Below are positions 1 to 12,900 of a stretch of 64,000 nt of DNA, in pieces. The stretch comes from Erigeron canadensis. Its lineage: Eukaryota; Streptophyta; Magnoliopsida; Asterales; Asteraceae. Position 1 is the stretch's first letter. Each line of letters opens with the position of its first letter. The position numbers and the translations under genes were made by a program. The stretch covers positions 44,400,275-44,464,274 of the forward strand of contig NC_057764.1 in NCBI RefSeq assembly GCF_010389155.1. The letters are read 5' to 3'. The notes below the pieces were generated by a model. That model made no database searches, was not told the origin of the DNA, and worked only from the letters and a program-made list of their open reading frames with translations.

Positions 1-828
1 AGCTTGGCGTACTTGTGTAGGACCAAAAAAAGTAAGAAACGCCTCATAAGAAGAGGCTTTGCTCCGGAGAGCCTTATAACATAAATCAAAAATAATCTAT
101 TTAGTTATTAATGATTGGATTTTTGACCGGAATGAAATAAAACTAACTAGTTATTAGTGATTAATTTTTTCGATTCTGAACAAATATATATAAGTTCATT
201 AACCAATAGCATCTTTAAGCTTACCAACAAAATTTATAGAGGAAATAAACTTTTTGTTCATTATTATGCGGTTCAACTTTTTGATTTTTTGCAAGTGTAA
301 ATTCATTAACCAATACCATATTTCCATAGTAATGTTGGCCTTTTATTACTCTACTCTAACATTGTGATGGAAAATTTGATAATATTAACATGTGATGGGA
401 AAGTATATTAGAGACAAAATGAAAAAAGTTATGAAGGTAACAATATTTATGGATTTTTTTAAAGAAAAAATACGTTTTAATACCATTTACTAAAATGACA
501 ATATCAAATCAAAATATGAATATTTTAACTGAAACTAAATCAAATTACTTACTCGTGCATTTTTGTTCAAGGAACCTTAGTCATTATTAGCCTATAAATG
601 ATGAAGGGTAATTTATAATTTTCACATATATATGAATGAAACTATAAGAAGTTCATAAAATTACTTCAATAGCTTCATACTGCCTTCATGTAAAATGAGT
701 CATGTTCACAATGTTTTGACTAAAATTATCTATGCAGGAACCTAAGCATTAGCCAGATAAACCCCAATTATTTACGGAAGACTATATACAACAAGAAGAA
801 GAATAACACTGTCACGGAAAGATCATCA
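1..828. other. 3' flank of the GGT gene, no gene seen
   Basis: AT-rich sequence with no supported ORF or RNA gene. The part nearest 828 should hold the 3' UTR of the minus-strand GGT gene. No clear mobile element ends were recognised. Confidence 0.5.
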
Positions 829-3800
829 TCAGCAAGCGGCTGGCCGGCCATCCTTTCTTGGATCACTTACAGCGGTAAGCATACCTTTCAAAACCTGTTG
901 ATGATCATACCTCAGTTTTCTATTCTCAATCGGTTTCTTTAGCGTTTGGACAATAAGTTGACAGATTGCTCCACCTGCTTTTGGCTCCAACACATGACCC
1001 CTTTCTTCCAAGAATCTCATTCTATCATCTGAAAGCTGGATATGATCACCATCAATAACAGTCCAGTTTTCATAGTACACCACATTTGGTATTAACTGCA
1101 TATACAAAAAGAACATAAATGAGATTGATAGACAAAACAACACAATAAAATGGAAAAGATTGAAAGGGACACAAAATATGGGTTAGACCTTGTGGTAGAC
1201 TCGTGGGGACTGAACTGCATTTGAAGGGTCCATGCCTAAGATAAAATGGTTGATGAAAACTTGCGCAACTGCTGGAATAATGTACATTCCACCACTGCCT
1301 CCGATCACCCCTGCTAACTGTTCATCCTGTAAAATTCCCAACTTTCTGGTCAAACTTAGTCTATGTGACTCACAAAAACTGGATCTTTATGTACGAGTAA
1401 TATGCTAATGTCAACTGACAATACATACAAGTATCTTTAAGGTCAGATGCAACTCTTAATAGGTTTGAATTGTCAGATGTTGTTTTCTATACCAGCATTT
1501 TATTTTAAAGTCAAACATTGAGTCATTCATTTCAACCCTTTACTTATAAATGGGTCAATTCACTTGTTTTTTAAAGAAAGAAAAAAACAAGCTCAAAAGT
1601 AAACAGGGCGAAAAATAAACTACAAGTACATTCTTAGTGCAAACAACTAAAGCTAGCAATTTCTACCCTTTTGTCAAATTTACACGTTTTGACCCGATAA
1701 CCAATCGATGACCCACCCGTCTTGTCATTTCTACACAGATATAGCTCATCTAACTTTGAAAGGTCAAATCATGAAGAACCGGGATTTCACCTTGAGGACA
1801 ATAATCGGAGTCATGGATGATAATGGTCTCTTGTTTGGTCTGATAAAGTTTGAAGGTGAAGGAGGAAGGCTATCTGCAGATACTTCAGTTGGAACTGAGA
1901 AGTCACCCATCTCGTTATTTAGCACAATGCCTGTAGATTGAGACAAAACCCCACCTCCGAAGGCGTAATTTACGGTCGTTGTCATCGATACCGCATTTCT
2001 GTCATCATCCACTATGCAAAAATGACTTGTGCCTTGGTCTAGAAGTTGACTCCACCTGATTCAACAATAACAGATCACCTTGACATCAATTGGCAAATTT
2101 TTGGGTAGTAATATGTACAAATCTTCTTGTGTGCGTTAAAACACTCAATTTCACCCAACCTCATTTGACCCAGTATCTTACCAACCTAAATACCCATTTT
2201 GCCATCTCTAACTTTGACTTTGAAAAACAACATATTGAAGATCTAATATACCTGGGCATGTAGTATGCCGAAGGGAATGTGGTGTTGTCAAAAATCCGCC
2301 CCTGAATGTTCTTTGCGAATGAGGGTGAAAGCATATCAGCTACAGTCTTAGTTACATTTACAAAATCCGGGTCACCCAAATCCATCCGAAGAGCAAACAT
2401 ATGCTTCAAACCTTCAATGAAACGGTGTAAACCCAACGAGCCTTTGGCAGCATTTGAGTTCTCATAGCTTTCTAAAATGTTTGACACCTATGTTTTCACA
2501 TATGTAGTCATAATCTACGGTGTCAATCTCGACCCATGTACTTACAAATGGATTATTTGGGTTGTGTTTTATCTCAGGCCGGTGATATATAACTTACTGT
2601 TGTACCAATATTGCTTTTGTAAAAATACCCAGTGCATTAACTATTATTAACAATAGTAAAATTATATACCTTAAAAAGAAGTGTATGTGACTCTAGAGAA
2701 CCCAAACAGGCCCTGTTCAACCCATATTAAGTACTCATTTGACAAGTTACCCAAGCAACACATCTTGACACTTCTAACAATCATGATCAATCCACATCCT
2801 TATTAAAGGACATTTAGTAAATTAAGTATCAAAGTTTTTGTGGTAACTTGGTGCTTCCTTTGGTTATCTGCTACTAGAAAACACATTGTTGAGTAGTAGA
2901 ATTCAACTCAGCAACGTATTTATAAAGAAGAAAAACATACCAGAGCTAGACCCAAGGTACCACTTGATGGGGCGGGCATTCCTAGTATAGTGTACCCCAT
3001 TGTATCTACTGCAAGTGCATCCATAACATCAACACTATAGTTCCTCAAGTCTTCCATTGTCAAGATCCCACCTGCAGCTTGAACATCTTTAACCAGCTTC
3101 TCCCCTATCACACCAGCATAAAACGCGTCTGGTCCTTCATTTGCTACAAGTTCTAAGCTCCAGCCGAGCTTCGGGTTGTAGCAAATGTCCCCAGCTTTTA
3201 AAAGCTCCCCATCCGGAGCAAACACCTGTTGCAAACCAGGATCCTTATTGATTTTATCAGCATTGCTTGAAATCTTATTGGCAAGATAAGGTGCGACCAA
3301 AAACCCATCTTTTGCTAGTTGGATGGCTGGATCAAACAGTCTTTTCCAAGGCAAACGCCCGTATTTTGACCAAGCATTATGAAGCCCAGCTATCTCTCCA
3401 GGAACACCCATCGATAATGCTCCTTTATATTTCAAGTCGATATCATTCGCATACATGTCCTGTGAAATAACAACATTATTAATATTCAGCATATACCGTC
3501 TCACACTTGACACACTTTGGTTATGTAGCTATGGATATATAGCAAAGAACCAATGTATATGATTAAAAGAAAATAAGAAAGAGAACAAGATTTTAACGCA
3601 GACGGTCCACATCATGTGTCACGCCCATTAATTTGTAAGCATTTCTCGTCATAATCGTACCTAGTAACTTATATACTTACAGATTGCTTATACACAAAAA
3701 TTTCGACCTACATTGTTGTATCATGCATATGTAGCACAAATAAAAAGGATATAACTAAAGAATAACCTCTGAAGCAGCCGAGGGAGCAGTTTCTCTAAAG

Positions 3801-4162
3801 TCAAATGCTAGTGTTTCTGAGGTATCAGCAGACCGAACCACCATGAAACCGCCACCCCCAATACCACTAGCCATCGGATTCACAACCCCGAGACATAAAG
3901 CAGCAGCCACAGCAGCATCAACGGCATGGCCACCTTCTTGAAGAACTGAAGCTCCAATTTCGGAACAACGAGCATCATCAGCAGCAACCACTGCTTCTAG
4001 TGATTCCACTACATCACTAACTTTTACTACTCTTTTTTTAAACCTTATTATAACTCCATCATTTAACCAACTGGAACTTACATCACCACCTCCAAATGTA
4101 AGTAAAATAACTGCCAAAATAGAAAATAAAAATCCAGCCAAATCAACATACAGTATTGGCAT
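829..4162 (-). CDS. GGT4: gamma-glutamyltranspeptidase / glutathione hydrolase, 6 exons
   Basis: Predicted to cleave the gamma-glutamyl bond of glutathione and its conjugates. Exons (minus order): 4162-3767, 3459-2941, 2487-2252, 2055-1791, 1326-1189, 1095-829. All junctions are GT..AG and keep frame, giving 606 residues, near the size of plant GGTs. Residues about 9-25 form a hydrophobic N-terminal anchor. R123 in DFRETAP is the likely gamma-glutamyl-binding arginine. T393 in DQGTSH (codon 2028-2030) is the autocatalytic nucleophile that starts the small subunit. RPLSSM and GGSGG motifs follow. The N-terminal anchor and the SHFCIVD wording resemble Arabidopsis vacuolar GGT4 (often labelled glutathione hydrolase 3) more than apoplastic GGT1. 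The paralogue choice is inference; the family is certain. In-frame stops lie just upstream of the chosen ATG. Confidence 0.95.
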
Positions 4163-4217
4163 TTTTACTCGTTACTAGTATTTTATTTAAGTTTTACCCG
4201 CTTTATTAGTTTACAAC

Positions 4218-4304
4218 TATGGGCTTAAAGCCCATAAACTGGTGAATTCAATAAACTTACGGGCTTCTTAAATTTTCGGCCTAAGCCCATCAAAACAGCC
4301 CAAA
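4218..4304 (-). promoter_or_regulatory. cluster of GCCCA / site II-like elements upstream of GGT
   Basis: Four TGGGCT/AGCCCA-type boxes lie within 90 bases, 56 to 142 bases before the GGT start codon. Two are joined as a perfect palindrome, TATGGGCTTAAAGCCCATA (4218-4236). Site II elements are known promoter motifs of plant housekeeping genes. A role here is inferred from position. A TATA-like box also sits further out on the minus strand near 4710-4724. Confidence 0.45.
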
Positions 4305-5061
4305 CACAGAATCTAACCGGATGTGGTCCTGGTTCGGGTTTTGATTCTGATGCTGATTCTCTTATCCAGTTGGCTTTAGTTTATTCAGTAAAATTCAAGT
4401 TAAAGATGGAAATTCATATCATAATGACCAAGGTGAAGTATATTTATAAAACTATATATTTAAGCTATGTAGTATATAATTATGATAAAAGTCAAAGTAC
4501 ATCAGATGAAAATAAGAAGGATATGATGTATATATCACTTACAGAATATAGAGATGAGTAACATGATGAAATACAGAACAGCAGAAGATGTTGTTGTTGT
4601 ACATTTCTTGTTGTATCTATAATAGTAATTTTGTTTTTCAGGCAAAAGAGGTGTGTGTTCGTTCATCATCTTTTCTAACGACACAGATAGAAAATGCGTG
4701 GGGATTAATGCTTCCTTTTTATAGAAACTACTTTATATAATTATATTATAATAACATAACATACGTATAGTATATTTATTGGAAAAATGAATAGAAGCTC
4801 CGTCAATGTTGGTGTCTGACTTTTTGGGAAATGTTTTGTTTATATATTTTACAATTTCTACTTTGGCTACCTTTATCATTTATTTATTTATTTATGGGGA
4901 TAAAAAGGTAAGATTTTATTGAGATTATTTGAAAAAGACGAAGGATGAACTGCTAGTTTTAAATCATTTTACTTTCACACCTAGTTAAAAAATGTATGTA
5001 ATTTCGTTTATATATGCCAATTACAATACAAATATGAAATGCGTATATCGGTATATATATA
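4305..5061. other. intergenic, upstream of GGT
   Basis: AT-rich. It holds the possible distal TATA box near 4710-4724 and no supported gene. A 63-codon ORF at 4370-4561 has no recognisable content. Confidence 0.4.
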
Positions 5062-5557
5062 CTAAAGGGATACCCGCACGTTGCAGCGTCACCTGTGGAA
5101 AAAGAAAGGTGGTTAAATGTGGGGTATCATGAACAAAAAACAATGGGCTGTATTGAATAGAAATACACGTGATACGGCTAATAATTTTAATCGAATATAG
5201 AAATTAAACTGAGATCTTGTCTTTTACATCAACTAACCTTTATCAAATCAGCGTTATAAAGATTAAAATAAAATTGAAAAAAAAACTACTTTCAATCTAC
5301 ATGACTATACATAATGAATAACCTGCAAATATCAACATACCACAATATCCAATTATCCATTACTTAAACGCATAAACATCTCTATTCCAAAATATGAATG
5401 ATAGATACGTAGATGCATAAGATTTTTCTAATGATATTTTAGAAAGTTCAGGAATAAAGTGTTTGGGAAAGTGTAAATTATAAGGGTAAAATAAGGATTT
5501 TAAAGGTAAAGTGTTTAATTTGGGCATGGAGTAGTTTGTTTATATAGAGAGTATAGA
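5062..5557 (-). mobile_element. non-autonomous Helitron-like element (copy 1)
   Basis: Read on the minus strand it starts A|TCTATACTCTCTATAT at 5557 and ends ...GTGCGGGTATCCCTTTAG|T at 5062. The flanks are A and T, as expected for Helitron insertion between A and T. A GC-rich, partly self-complementary stretch precedes the 3' end. The last four bases are TTAG rather than the usual CTRR. No ORF. Confidence 0.55.
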
Positions 5558-5574
5558 TATATATATATATATTA

Positions 5575-6080
5575 CTAGGTTTTTTACCCGCACGTTGTGC
5601 GGTTTAAAGTTTTTGATATTGAGATTGATAACCAATAAAATTAGTTTAGTTAGCATAAATTTAATGTAATAGATAAATACATGTTAAAAAAAATACAATA
5701 TGAAAATTATTAAAAGTACGTGATTTAGAGGTTTTTGTATTTATAGTTTTTAAATATTATTAAGTAACAATTCATTTGTAATTATGGATATAAATATAAA
5801 TAGTATTTTATATGATTTTTGGTTAGTACGTGATTTAATATAAGATTAGATAATTTTCTATTATTTAATTTTTAAAATATAGTTAAAATTAATTGTGATT
5901 AAAAATTTTGTTGCCAAATCTTTTAAGATCAATTTTAAATATTTATGTATTATAAATATTATTATAAAACATAGAGATGTCACATAAGCTAAAATCTTAC
6001 GTGAAATATTTGAACATAGCTTTAGTTTTGAGAACGCTTTTAAAAAACTCGGTTAAATACTGTTTTAATAATTATATAGA
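5575..6080 (-). mobile_element. non-autonomous Helitron with intact termini (copy 2)
   Basis: On the minus strand it starts A|TCTATATAATTATTAAAAC at 6080 and ends with hairpin ACCGCAC-aac-GTGCGGGT, a short A-rich spacer and CTAG|T at 5575. Terminal TC, 3' hairpin, CTAG and A/T flanks are all present. It is 506 bp with no coding capacity, and lies 17 bases from copy 1 in the same orientation. Confidence 0.75.
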
Positions 6081-6923
6081 TATTATATACTAAAAACTTG
6101 TGTAAATGTACAAGTACTTTATGCGTGGAATGTACAAGTTTTTTAAGCACATACTAATTTTAACTAAAATTCGTTTTAACCTCTTAAATTTTAACCAAAT
6201 TTCGTTTTAACCCCCTAAAATTATTATTTTTTAACATTTACCCCACATCAAAGTTTTCACTTTCATTTTTGCGACACTAAACTTTTAGGTTCTCATGTTT
6301 TTATCAAACAACTTTCACACAGTTACGATTTACTTTTTAACATTTGGTCTTTAATTATTTTCATTTGTCTTTTTATACATATAACTTTTTCATTATAAAA
6401 TAACTTTTATCATCGTTACGTCTTACGTTCATGTTGTTTTTATACATCTTAATATTCTTTTATATTATTTTTATTGTATTGCTACATGTTTAATTGTTTT
6501 TTTTAATTAAAAGTTTCATCTTTTAACTTGTATCCCACAAAAAATTTCGTTTTCATTTTTATTAACACTAAACTTTTGGGTTCTCAGGTTTTCATCATAC
6601 AATTTGCACACATTTATGGTTTACTTTTATATATTTGTTTTTTTGATTATTTTCTTCCGTTTTTATACACATATACATAACATTTATAATTTATAATATA
6701 TAATAATTTTCATCATGCTTAGGTCTTACATTCATGAAACATTTAAAGCATTCATATAGTTATTGTTTGTGTTTTTACGACTTATTATTCCTTTATAATA
6801 TTTTTAATTTTTTTTTTGTAAGTTGTCATTTTTAAAGTTTGAGTTCGAATATTTAACATAAATTTGTCAAAACTTTATTGTATAAAAAACATACATGCGG
6901 CAACGCGCGGAGTCAATAGCTGG
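6081..6923 (+). mobile_element. probable third abutting Helitron-like element
   Basis: The right end reads GCGGCAACGCGCGG, then AATAGCTGG|T at 6920-6923, matching the CTRR|T rule with a weak hairpin. The left end is uncertain. It probably lies at the border with copy 2, where TATTATATACTAAAAAC resembles a degenerate start. There is no coding content. Confidence 0.45.
6241..6700 (+). repeat. diverged internal tandem duplication, about 290-bp offset
   Basis: The stretch from about 6241 recurs from about 6531. Shared runs include ACACTAAACTTTT, GGTTCTCA and the following 100 or so bases. It lies inside the third Helitron-like element. Confidence 0.6.
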
Positions 6924-9279
6924 TTACTCTTATTTCATTACATAAGACAATTCACAATTGCATGTTTTGAAACACACATGTTTTTTTTTTTACTAATATT
7001 CCTAATCAGTTAATGCAATTCAAATTTTTATTAATAGTAATGACAGTTCTATGGGTTGACGCTTTTCATTAACATGCATAAAATATTTATATTTTTAACA
7101 TAAATTCATGAGTGGACTTTAGATCTGTAATGTATGGATTTTTTATGCAAATTAAAATTGTCATAAATCCTTTTATAATTAAGAATATTCTTTAGTTATC
7201 TTGTTTCCACAGTCTTACAAAATGTGATGGTTGGTTTACTAAATATTTTTTCAACAAAATTACGAAAATAATACAAAATATTTGATAAAATCAAGGACTT
7301 TAAAACCTATGTTTTATTTGATAAAAGCAATGACTTTAAAACCTATGTTATCGCATCATCATCATCATCATCAATATATAAAGGATGGTGAGGTGATTTT
7401 TAAGTGAATAATTTAAAGCACATTAAACAACTCATATATAATTAACTGTGGGGGTCTTGATCAAAATAATAAAAAAAAAATGTTTAATGTGCCTAAATAG
7501 TGCTAATAACATTATTAACAAATAAGAGTAGACAGATGACAAAATTAATTGTAGACATTAAGAAAGAAAAAATTATATAATACATGCGACAACAAATAAA
7601 TGAAAAAAGCATATTATTACGCAAAATTTTCAAATGTATGTATTATTACTCAAATGATAATAATAAATATGAAAAACATGAAAAGAAATATAAGAATAAA
7701 TACTCTCAACAATATTAATAATTCAGTTAACAAATAATAAAGAAAAAAGTAATGATAAATCAATTTAAATAGATAGCTTGAAATGAGTCTTAAACCTTTG
7801 ACACATGATAAGTGTAATTCACCAATTTTTCTTTCATAATCTCTTCTTAATTTTCAAACTATTTTTCAAGTTGATTTTTAAGCCTTTTAATAAAGTTTCA
7901 TTCTTCCACATCAAAATAATAATAAAAAAAAACATTACCATCCTACTTTAAAAAATTGAATATTTGTTTGTTTAAAACTAAATCATAAAAGAAAACAAAA
8001 CACAACTAGAACAAAAAAAACGGGCCAATAACATGCAAAAATCACTATTTGAAACTGAAGATCATTTACAAATAAGGAAAAAAAAAAAAAAACACATTCA
8101 AATTTATGAATAAGGTTTTGTGCATTCAAAGTTGAAAAATGAAACATATAAACAACAATTTCAACATTTTACAATGATGTGTCAAAAGATAAAATAGTTT
8201 TCAATTTTTAGATATCTTGATGACATGTACTCCATTGTCAAAGCTTGTAAAAAGGTTGAATAAGACAAGTGCGATGTAACATTCATCGTCATCAGCATGA
8301 AAAGGACACAGACGATATAAATTAAGATAAACCATGGATTTTAATCAAGTTTAAAAATGAACTTTTCATGTTTGATTACATTTAAAAAAAGATAGATAAA
8401 TAAGAATAATTTTCATTCTCTTCATTCATTAATCAAGAGAATAGACGAAAACTAAAAAGAAAATAATAAATAAATTTGATAACGCAATATATATTTTGTA
8501 TTTTCTTATATTTATTTTCAATTTGTACTAAAGAATATACTTTATTTTCTTTTTAAATATTCATTTTTTTCCCTATTATTTTTATTTTACTGTATATTAC
8601 CTTTTTTACATTTTATAATTATCTCTTATCAAACACCCCCGAATAGATGTTTATATAATGGGGAAAATTAAGTAAAGCATGCAATATCTATCTTAGGTAA
8701 AACAGGGGAAATTATGTAAAATTCATGAGAAGGTTATGTAAAATTCAAAAAGAACTATATATGTTTATCAAAATTAAAAATTTAATTTGAACTTTTTTTT
8801 AAAATAACAATACCTAAGCTTAGATAAAGTCTGCACTACGGATCATTTTCCTTTATATAATAGCAACAAAGGCCTTACACTCTTTTGTTCACTTCTGACT
8901 TCTCTTTAGTAAATAAATGGAAACCCCTATTGGATAGTGCCAGACTTCTAACTAAAACACCAAAACGGTCCATCATTTTAGCTTTGGGAGATGACATTCG
9001 TACACAGTTTTGATGAATTTACCATAACGTATAATTTTTACAACAGATTGTACAAACCAATAACGTACAGTTGTGATAAATTTATCAAAAGAAGTGGTAC
9101 GAATATCACTTCTCTTTAACTTTACATGCCGAGAGAAAAAAAATAAAATAAAAAAATATGCAACTAAAGCGACATGATTTTAATTTTATAAAACAGGTGT
9201 ACGTGGACTTTAGCTCCGGCTACTTGTTTCTTGTTTGTCATTCACTTGATAGAAATTGTAATCTTACAATATAAAGAGA
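6924..9279. other. long AT-rich intergenic stretch
   Basis: No ORF above background and no RNA gene. It holds homopolymer runs, a short CAT repeat near 7350 and poly-A near 8080. Probably decayed repeats, but no element ends could be fixed. Confidence 0.5.
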
Positions 9280-9452
9280 AATGATATAGTTACAAACAAA
9301 AGTTTACTAACCATGTTTACAAACACATGTGGCCCAATAGAAAAAAAAAGTGATTCAAGAAAGAGAAAATAAATATAGTTTCATTGGTGGTTATTGATGC
9401 CACGTGTGTTTCTAGTTTTTGTTTGTAAAATTTTGTTTGTGGATGTAGCATT
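9280..9452. mobile_element. small MITE-like element
   Basis: Imperfect terminal inverted repeats of about 28 bp. The left end, AATGATATAGTTACAAAC, pairs with the right end read in reverse, AATGCTACATCCACAAAC. It is 173 bp with no ORF. A target duplication was not convincingly seen. Confidence 0.45.
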
Positions 9453-9968
9453 GCAAGGGGCCCAAAAGATCTAGTAGAAAACTTATGTATTGGAAAGTTT
9501 CACAGAAGCACTACAATTTTTCTTATGATTATTCCCACATATATTATGGTTCCACGAGACCACGACTGAATCTGTAGAACATATACACAAACACACACAC
9601 ACACAAAAAAAAAAAACACTCTGCAATTCATGCTCATGTACACGCAAAGAAACAAAAGACCGTTGAAAGCTTCTGAAATTCCTCCGTATCCTAGAGCGAA
9701 AAAGAAAAACATTGACATGTTTGAAATATAACGAGGATCAATTTGACACCAAAATGAGGGCAAAAAAATGAATAAATTTTTTTAACAAAACCCTAGCCAT
9801 CTAACATTTTAAGATCCCTGTCACAAAAAGAATATAGGGGTAGGACACAAGCTATTAATCCCTGGTCTAAACCTAAGCCAGCAGGTGGTTGTATTAAGGG
9901 TTGTTGATTCTAAGACTAACATAAAAGTGTTAAAAAAATTTGTGTAATCATTCTTGGGTTGTGGCTTC
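9453..9968. other. 3' flank of the large glycine-rich protein gene
   Basis: An AC-rich simple repeat lies at about 9586-9605. The region probably includes the 3' UTR of the minus-strand gene ending at 9969. No gene seen. Confidence 0.4.
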
Positions 9969-12900
9969 TTATGACTGCCAAAAAGTGTCGGGGTCATTAC
10001 AGTATAATGTTCGATCTTGAATTTCTTGATTAGCAACATGGTAATCTATTAACTGTGCCTGCAGTATTTTACACAGAAAGAGCCCAAATGGTAGCATCCA
10101 CCATCCGCCATCATCCCTGTAGCCACAGACCATCATATTAACATTTAATACCACAACTATATGATGAAGATTGAAATACTAGCTTACATGCTAATGCTCC
10201 ACGACAAAACAGTTGAATTATTGTCGTCGAGTGGAAATTGATTCTTGTAATGAAAATATCCACATACGAACGCAACAACCTGTTTCGCAAAGAAGCAAGA
10301 CTTGATTTATGTACAGAAGCGTTACAATTAATTCTATTCTTACTTCTGTTCCTAAACTTCTAAATGAATATATGTATATATAACTATTATGTTTAAAAAG
10401 AAAAAAGTTAACCTAAAAGCTTTGCCACAAGCACAACTACCCATTTTAACTATTAGCCTCTGATTCAGCTAATTGAATAACTGTATTTAGTTTATGAAAT
10501 ATAATTACAAACAAAATATTATTTTAGCACTAACTGATGTTTTGCAAAAGAGTGTTGGATTTATTTGACCTGTTTGACATGTATAACCTGTTATTTTATT
10601 TTGTCATTGACTCTAGACAGCAAAAAACTCAATCGACCAGTTCATAGCTAAATCAGCAAGAAGAAACACCAAGCACCCACCAAATGAACATTCGAGTGTC
10701 AGGACTCAGAAGTAGAGAACTTACAACATTCACCAAGGATGTGATGTTCCACAGAGCATAAAAACGCGCAAGTCCTGAAGAGCGCTTTGGTGTATGACTA
10801 AATAAAGCACTAATCCCAGCTGGGAATGGAAGAAGTATACCCAGAGGTGGAAGAAATAACACCAAAATGAAATCCACCATAGAATTAGAGTAAAGCTGAA
10901 GTAACATGAGCAAGACAAGGATAAAATCTCCTAAAAGAAGTATAGAAATCACCAACCCAACGAGGTCCTGCCATGGATAGTAATAAATCATTATCTCAGT
11001 AAATATTAAAGAAAAAAAGAACCATCAAATTTCACACTAATCAGAAGAATTTGAAGTACCTGATGACCTATTGGTTTGGTGTTGCAAATAACAAAAGATA
11101 AAGGGTACCACAACATGTTCTCTCTAAGTGTTCGTAAGCTACTACTATTTAGAATCCATCCTGATGCTCTTCTATGTGAAATCAAAGATTCGGACTCTGG
11201 TCTAAGCTCTTCAGCTCTAATACGATGACTAGAAAAATAGCTACACATCATGTCAAAAGTATGAAATTATTATCCCGGACAGTTTGGTAGAGTAAACCAC
11301 ACATAGTAGAGGTAAACAGGTTAAATAACGAGTCAAAACTTAAAACATGTTTAGTTTGAACTTTGAAGCATTCCATTAGGTTCTTATCCACATGGTTTAT
11401 ACCAGGTGCCCAAAAGGGACACAATTCTTCCCCTTCAAGAGGTGTATGTGAATTGTGATCCTTGTATATGAAATCTAACCTTATTATGATTTCAGTCCAC
11501 TGATGGTCATTGTTATATTCATCCCAGTTTTGTTTTCAACCGACTTTTAATAGTATATTCTTTTTATTACATGACAGGTCGTCGAACCACAAGAAATATT
11601 ACTACAATAATAAACTAAATCTTTGAATGAATCAAATTAGGGAAAAATAGACATTTGGTGACAACCTGTATTTTTTATTTAAACAATTTGAGATGTGAGG
11701 ATAAACACAAGCCAAAGGGCACAAAACAAGAATACCTTGACTGCACCTCAGGTAAACCTGATGGCCTGCCAGTTGAAGATGATGGCCACTCATTCGTAAC
11801 AGAAGAAACCAACAGTCCAAATTGATAATAGCCAGAGGCAGTAGACTGAAAACGAGCTAAATCAACACGTATGTGTAGCGTACTTAAAGTTGGATTTGCA
11901 AATGTGTCAATCCAACTGATAATTGGTGAAAAAGTTGACTTCAGTTGATCACACCGCACAAGGCGTAACTGAGCATTTAGACCAGCAACCAACCGATACC
12001 AAATGGTTGAGGGAACAGACTGAAAAAGAAACAGAAGTAAACATGATCGGCTTAGAACTCAATGCACTAGAGATGGCTATTTGGATAAATATACTTACTA
12101 ATGGGTTGATCCACAACAGGTCCATAAAAACTAAAAAAGGTAACTGGTCAACTAGGTCAAACCTCAAAAGGATGAAAAGTTGCTTTACAAGTATTTTTAT
12201 ACCATAAAACCTCCTAAATCATATTATTCAAAAACCAAATTATTACCAAACACATTTGTTTAAGGATACTTCTTGATGCTGGAATAGAAATTAGTTTATC
12301 TATTAATTATATTATTTATACTTAGGATTGATTTGGTTTGTGTCTATCTTAAATTATGTTGCTTAGTTTAAGTTTTTAAATTGTTATCCAAGTTCCATGC
12401 CTAACTTGTTGTTAGGAGCTTCTATATATATGGTCTCAAATATTGTAGTTTAAGGAGTTTTTTTAGTATTGATATTTTATTGAAGAACTTGTGTTCTTAG
12501 AACCCTTTGGTTCAACTTATGTCTTTGATTCATCCTTAGTGTTTGAGCCATTTGTTTGCTAAGAAAAACTGCATCACTTCTGTTCAACTCCGTAAATAAA
12601 AAACTATACCCATTTTGATCCTTTGAACTAACATAATGACCTGTTCATTTAGCCACCTCTATATAAGACTGTCAAATTGTGTTTTGGGTCAGACATTGAA
12701 TCAAGCCAAACCTGACTCATGAGGCTGGTTATAATATTGTCACTATGAAGAACAAAAGGAGCCATGTAACTCCCATCTCCTCCAAAAACTAAAGAGAGGG
12801 GAAATCTTTGATGAAGTGGAGGAGGAAGGTCATCTCTCTTCTCATCTCCACCGAGAAAAAAATCCACATATGCAAGCATCATATCAGAAGTTGTAGAGAC

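Noticed and set aside
1708..1941. 77-codon plus-strand ORF
   Set aside because: Antisense to GGT exon 4, which carries the catalytic threonine region.
11923..12207. 94-codon plus-strand ORF
   Set aside because: Antisense to exon 18 of the glycine-rich gene and its flanking intron; no independent coding signal.
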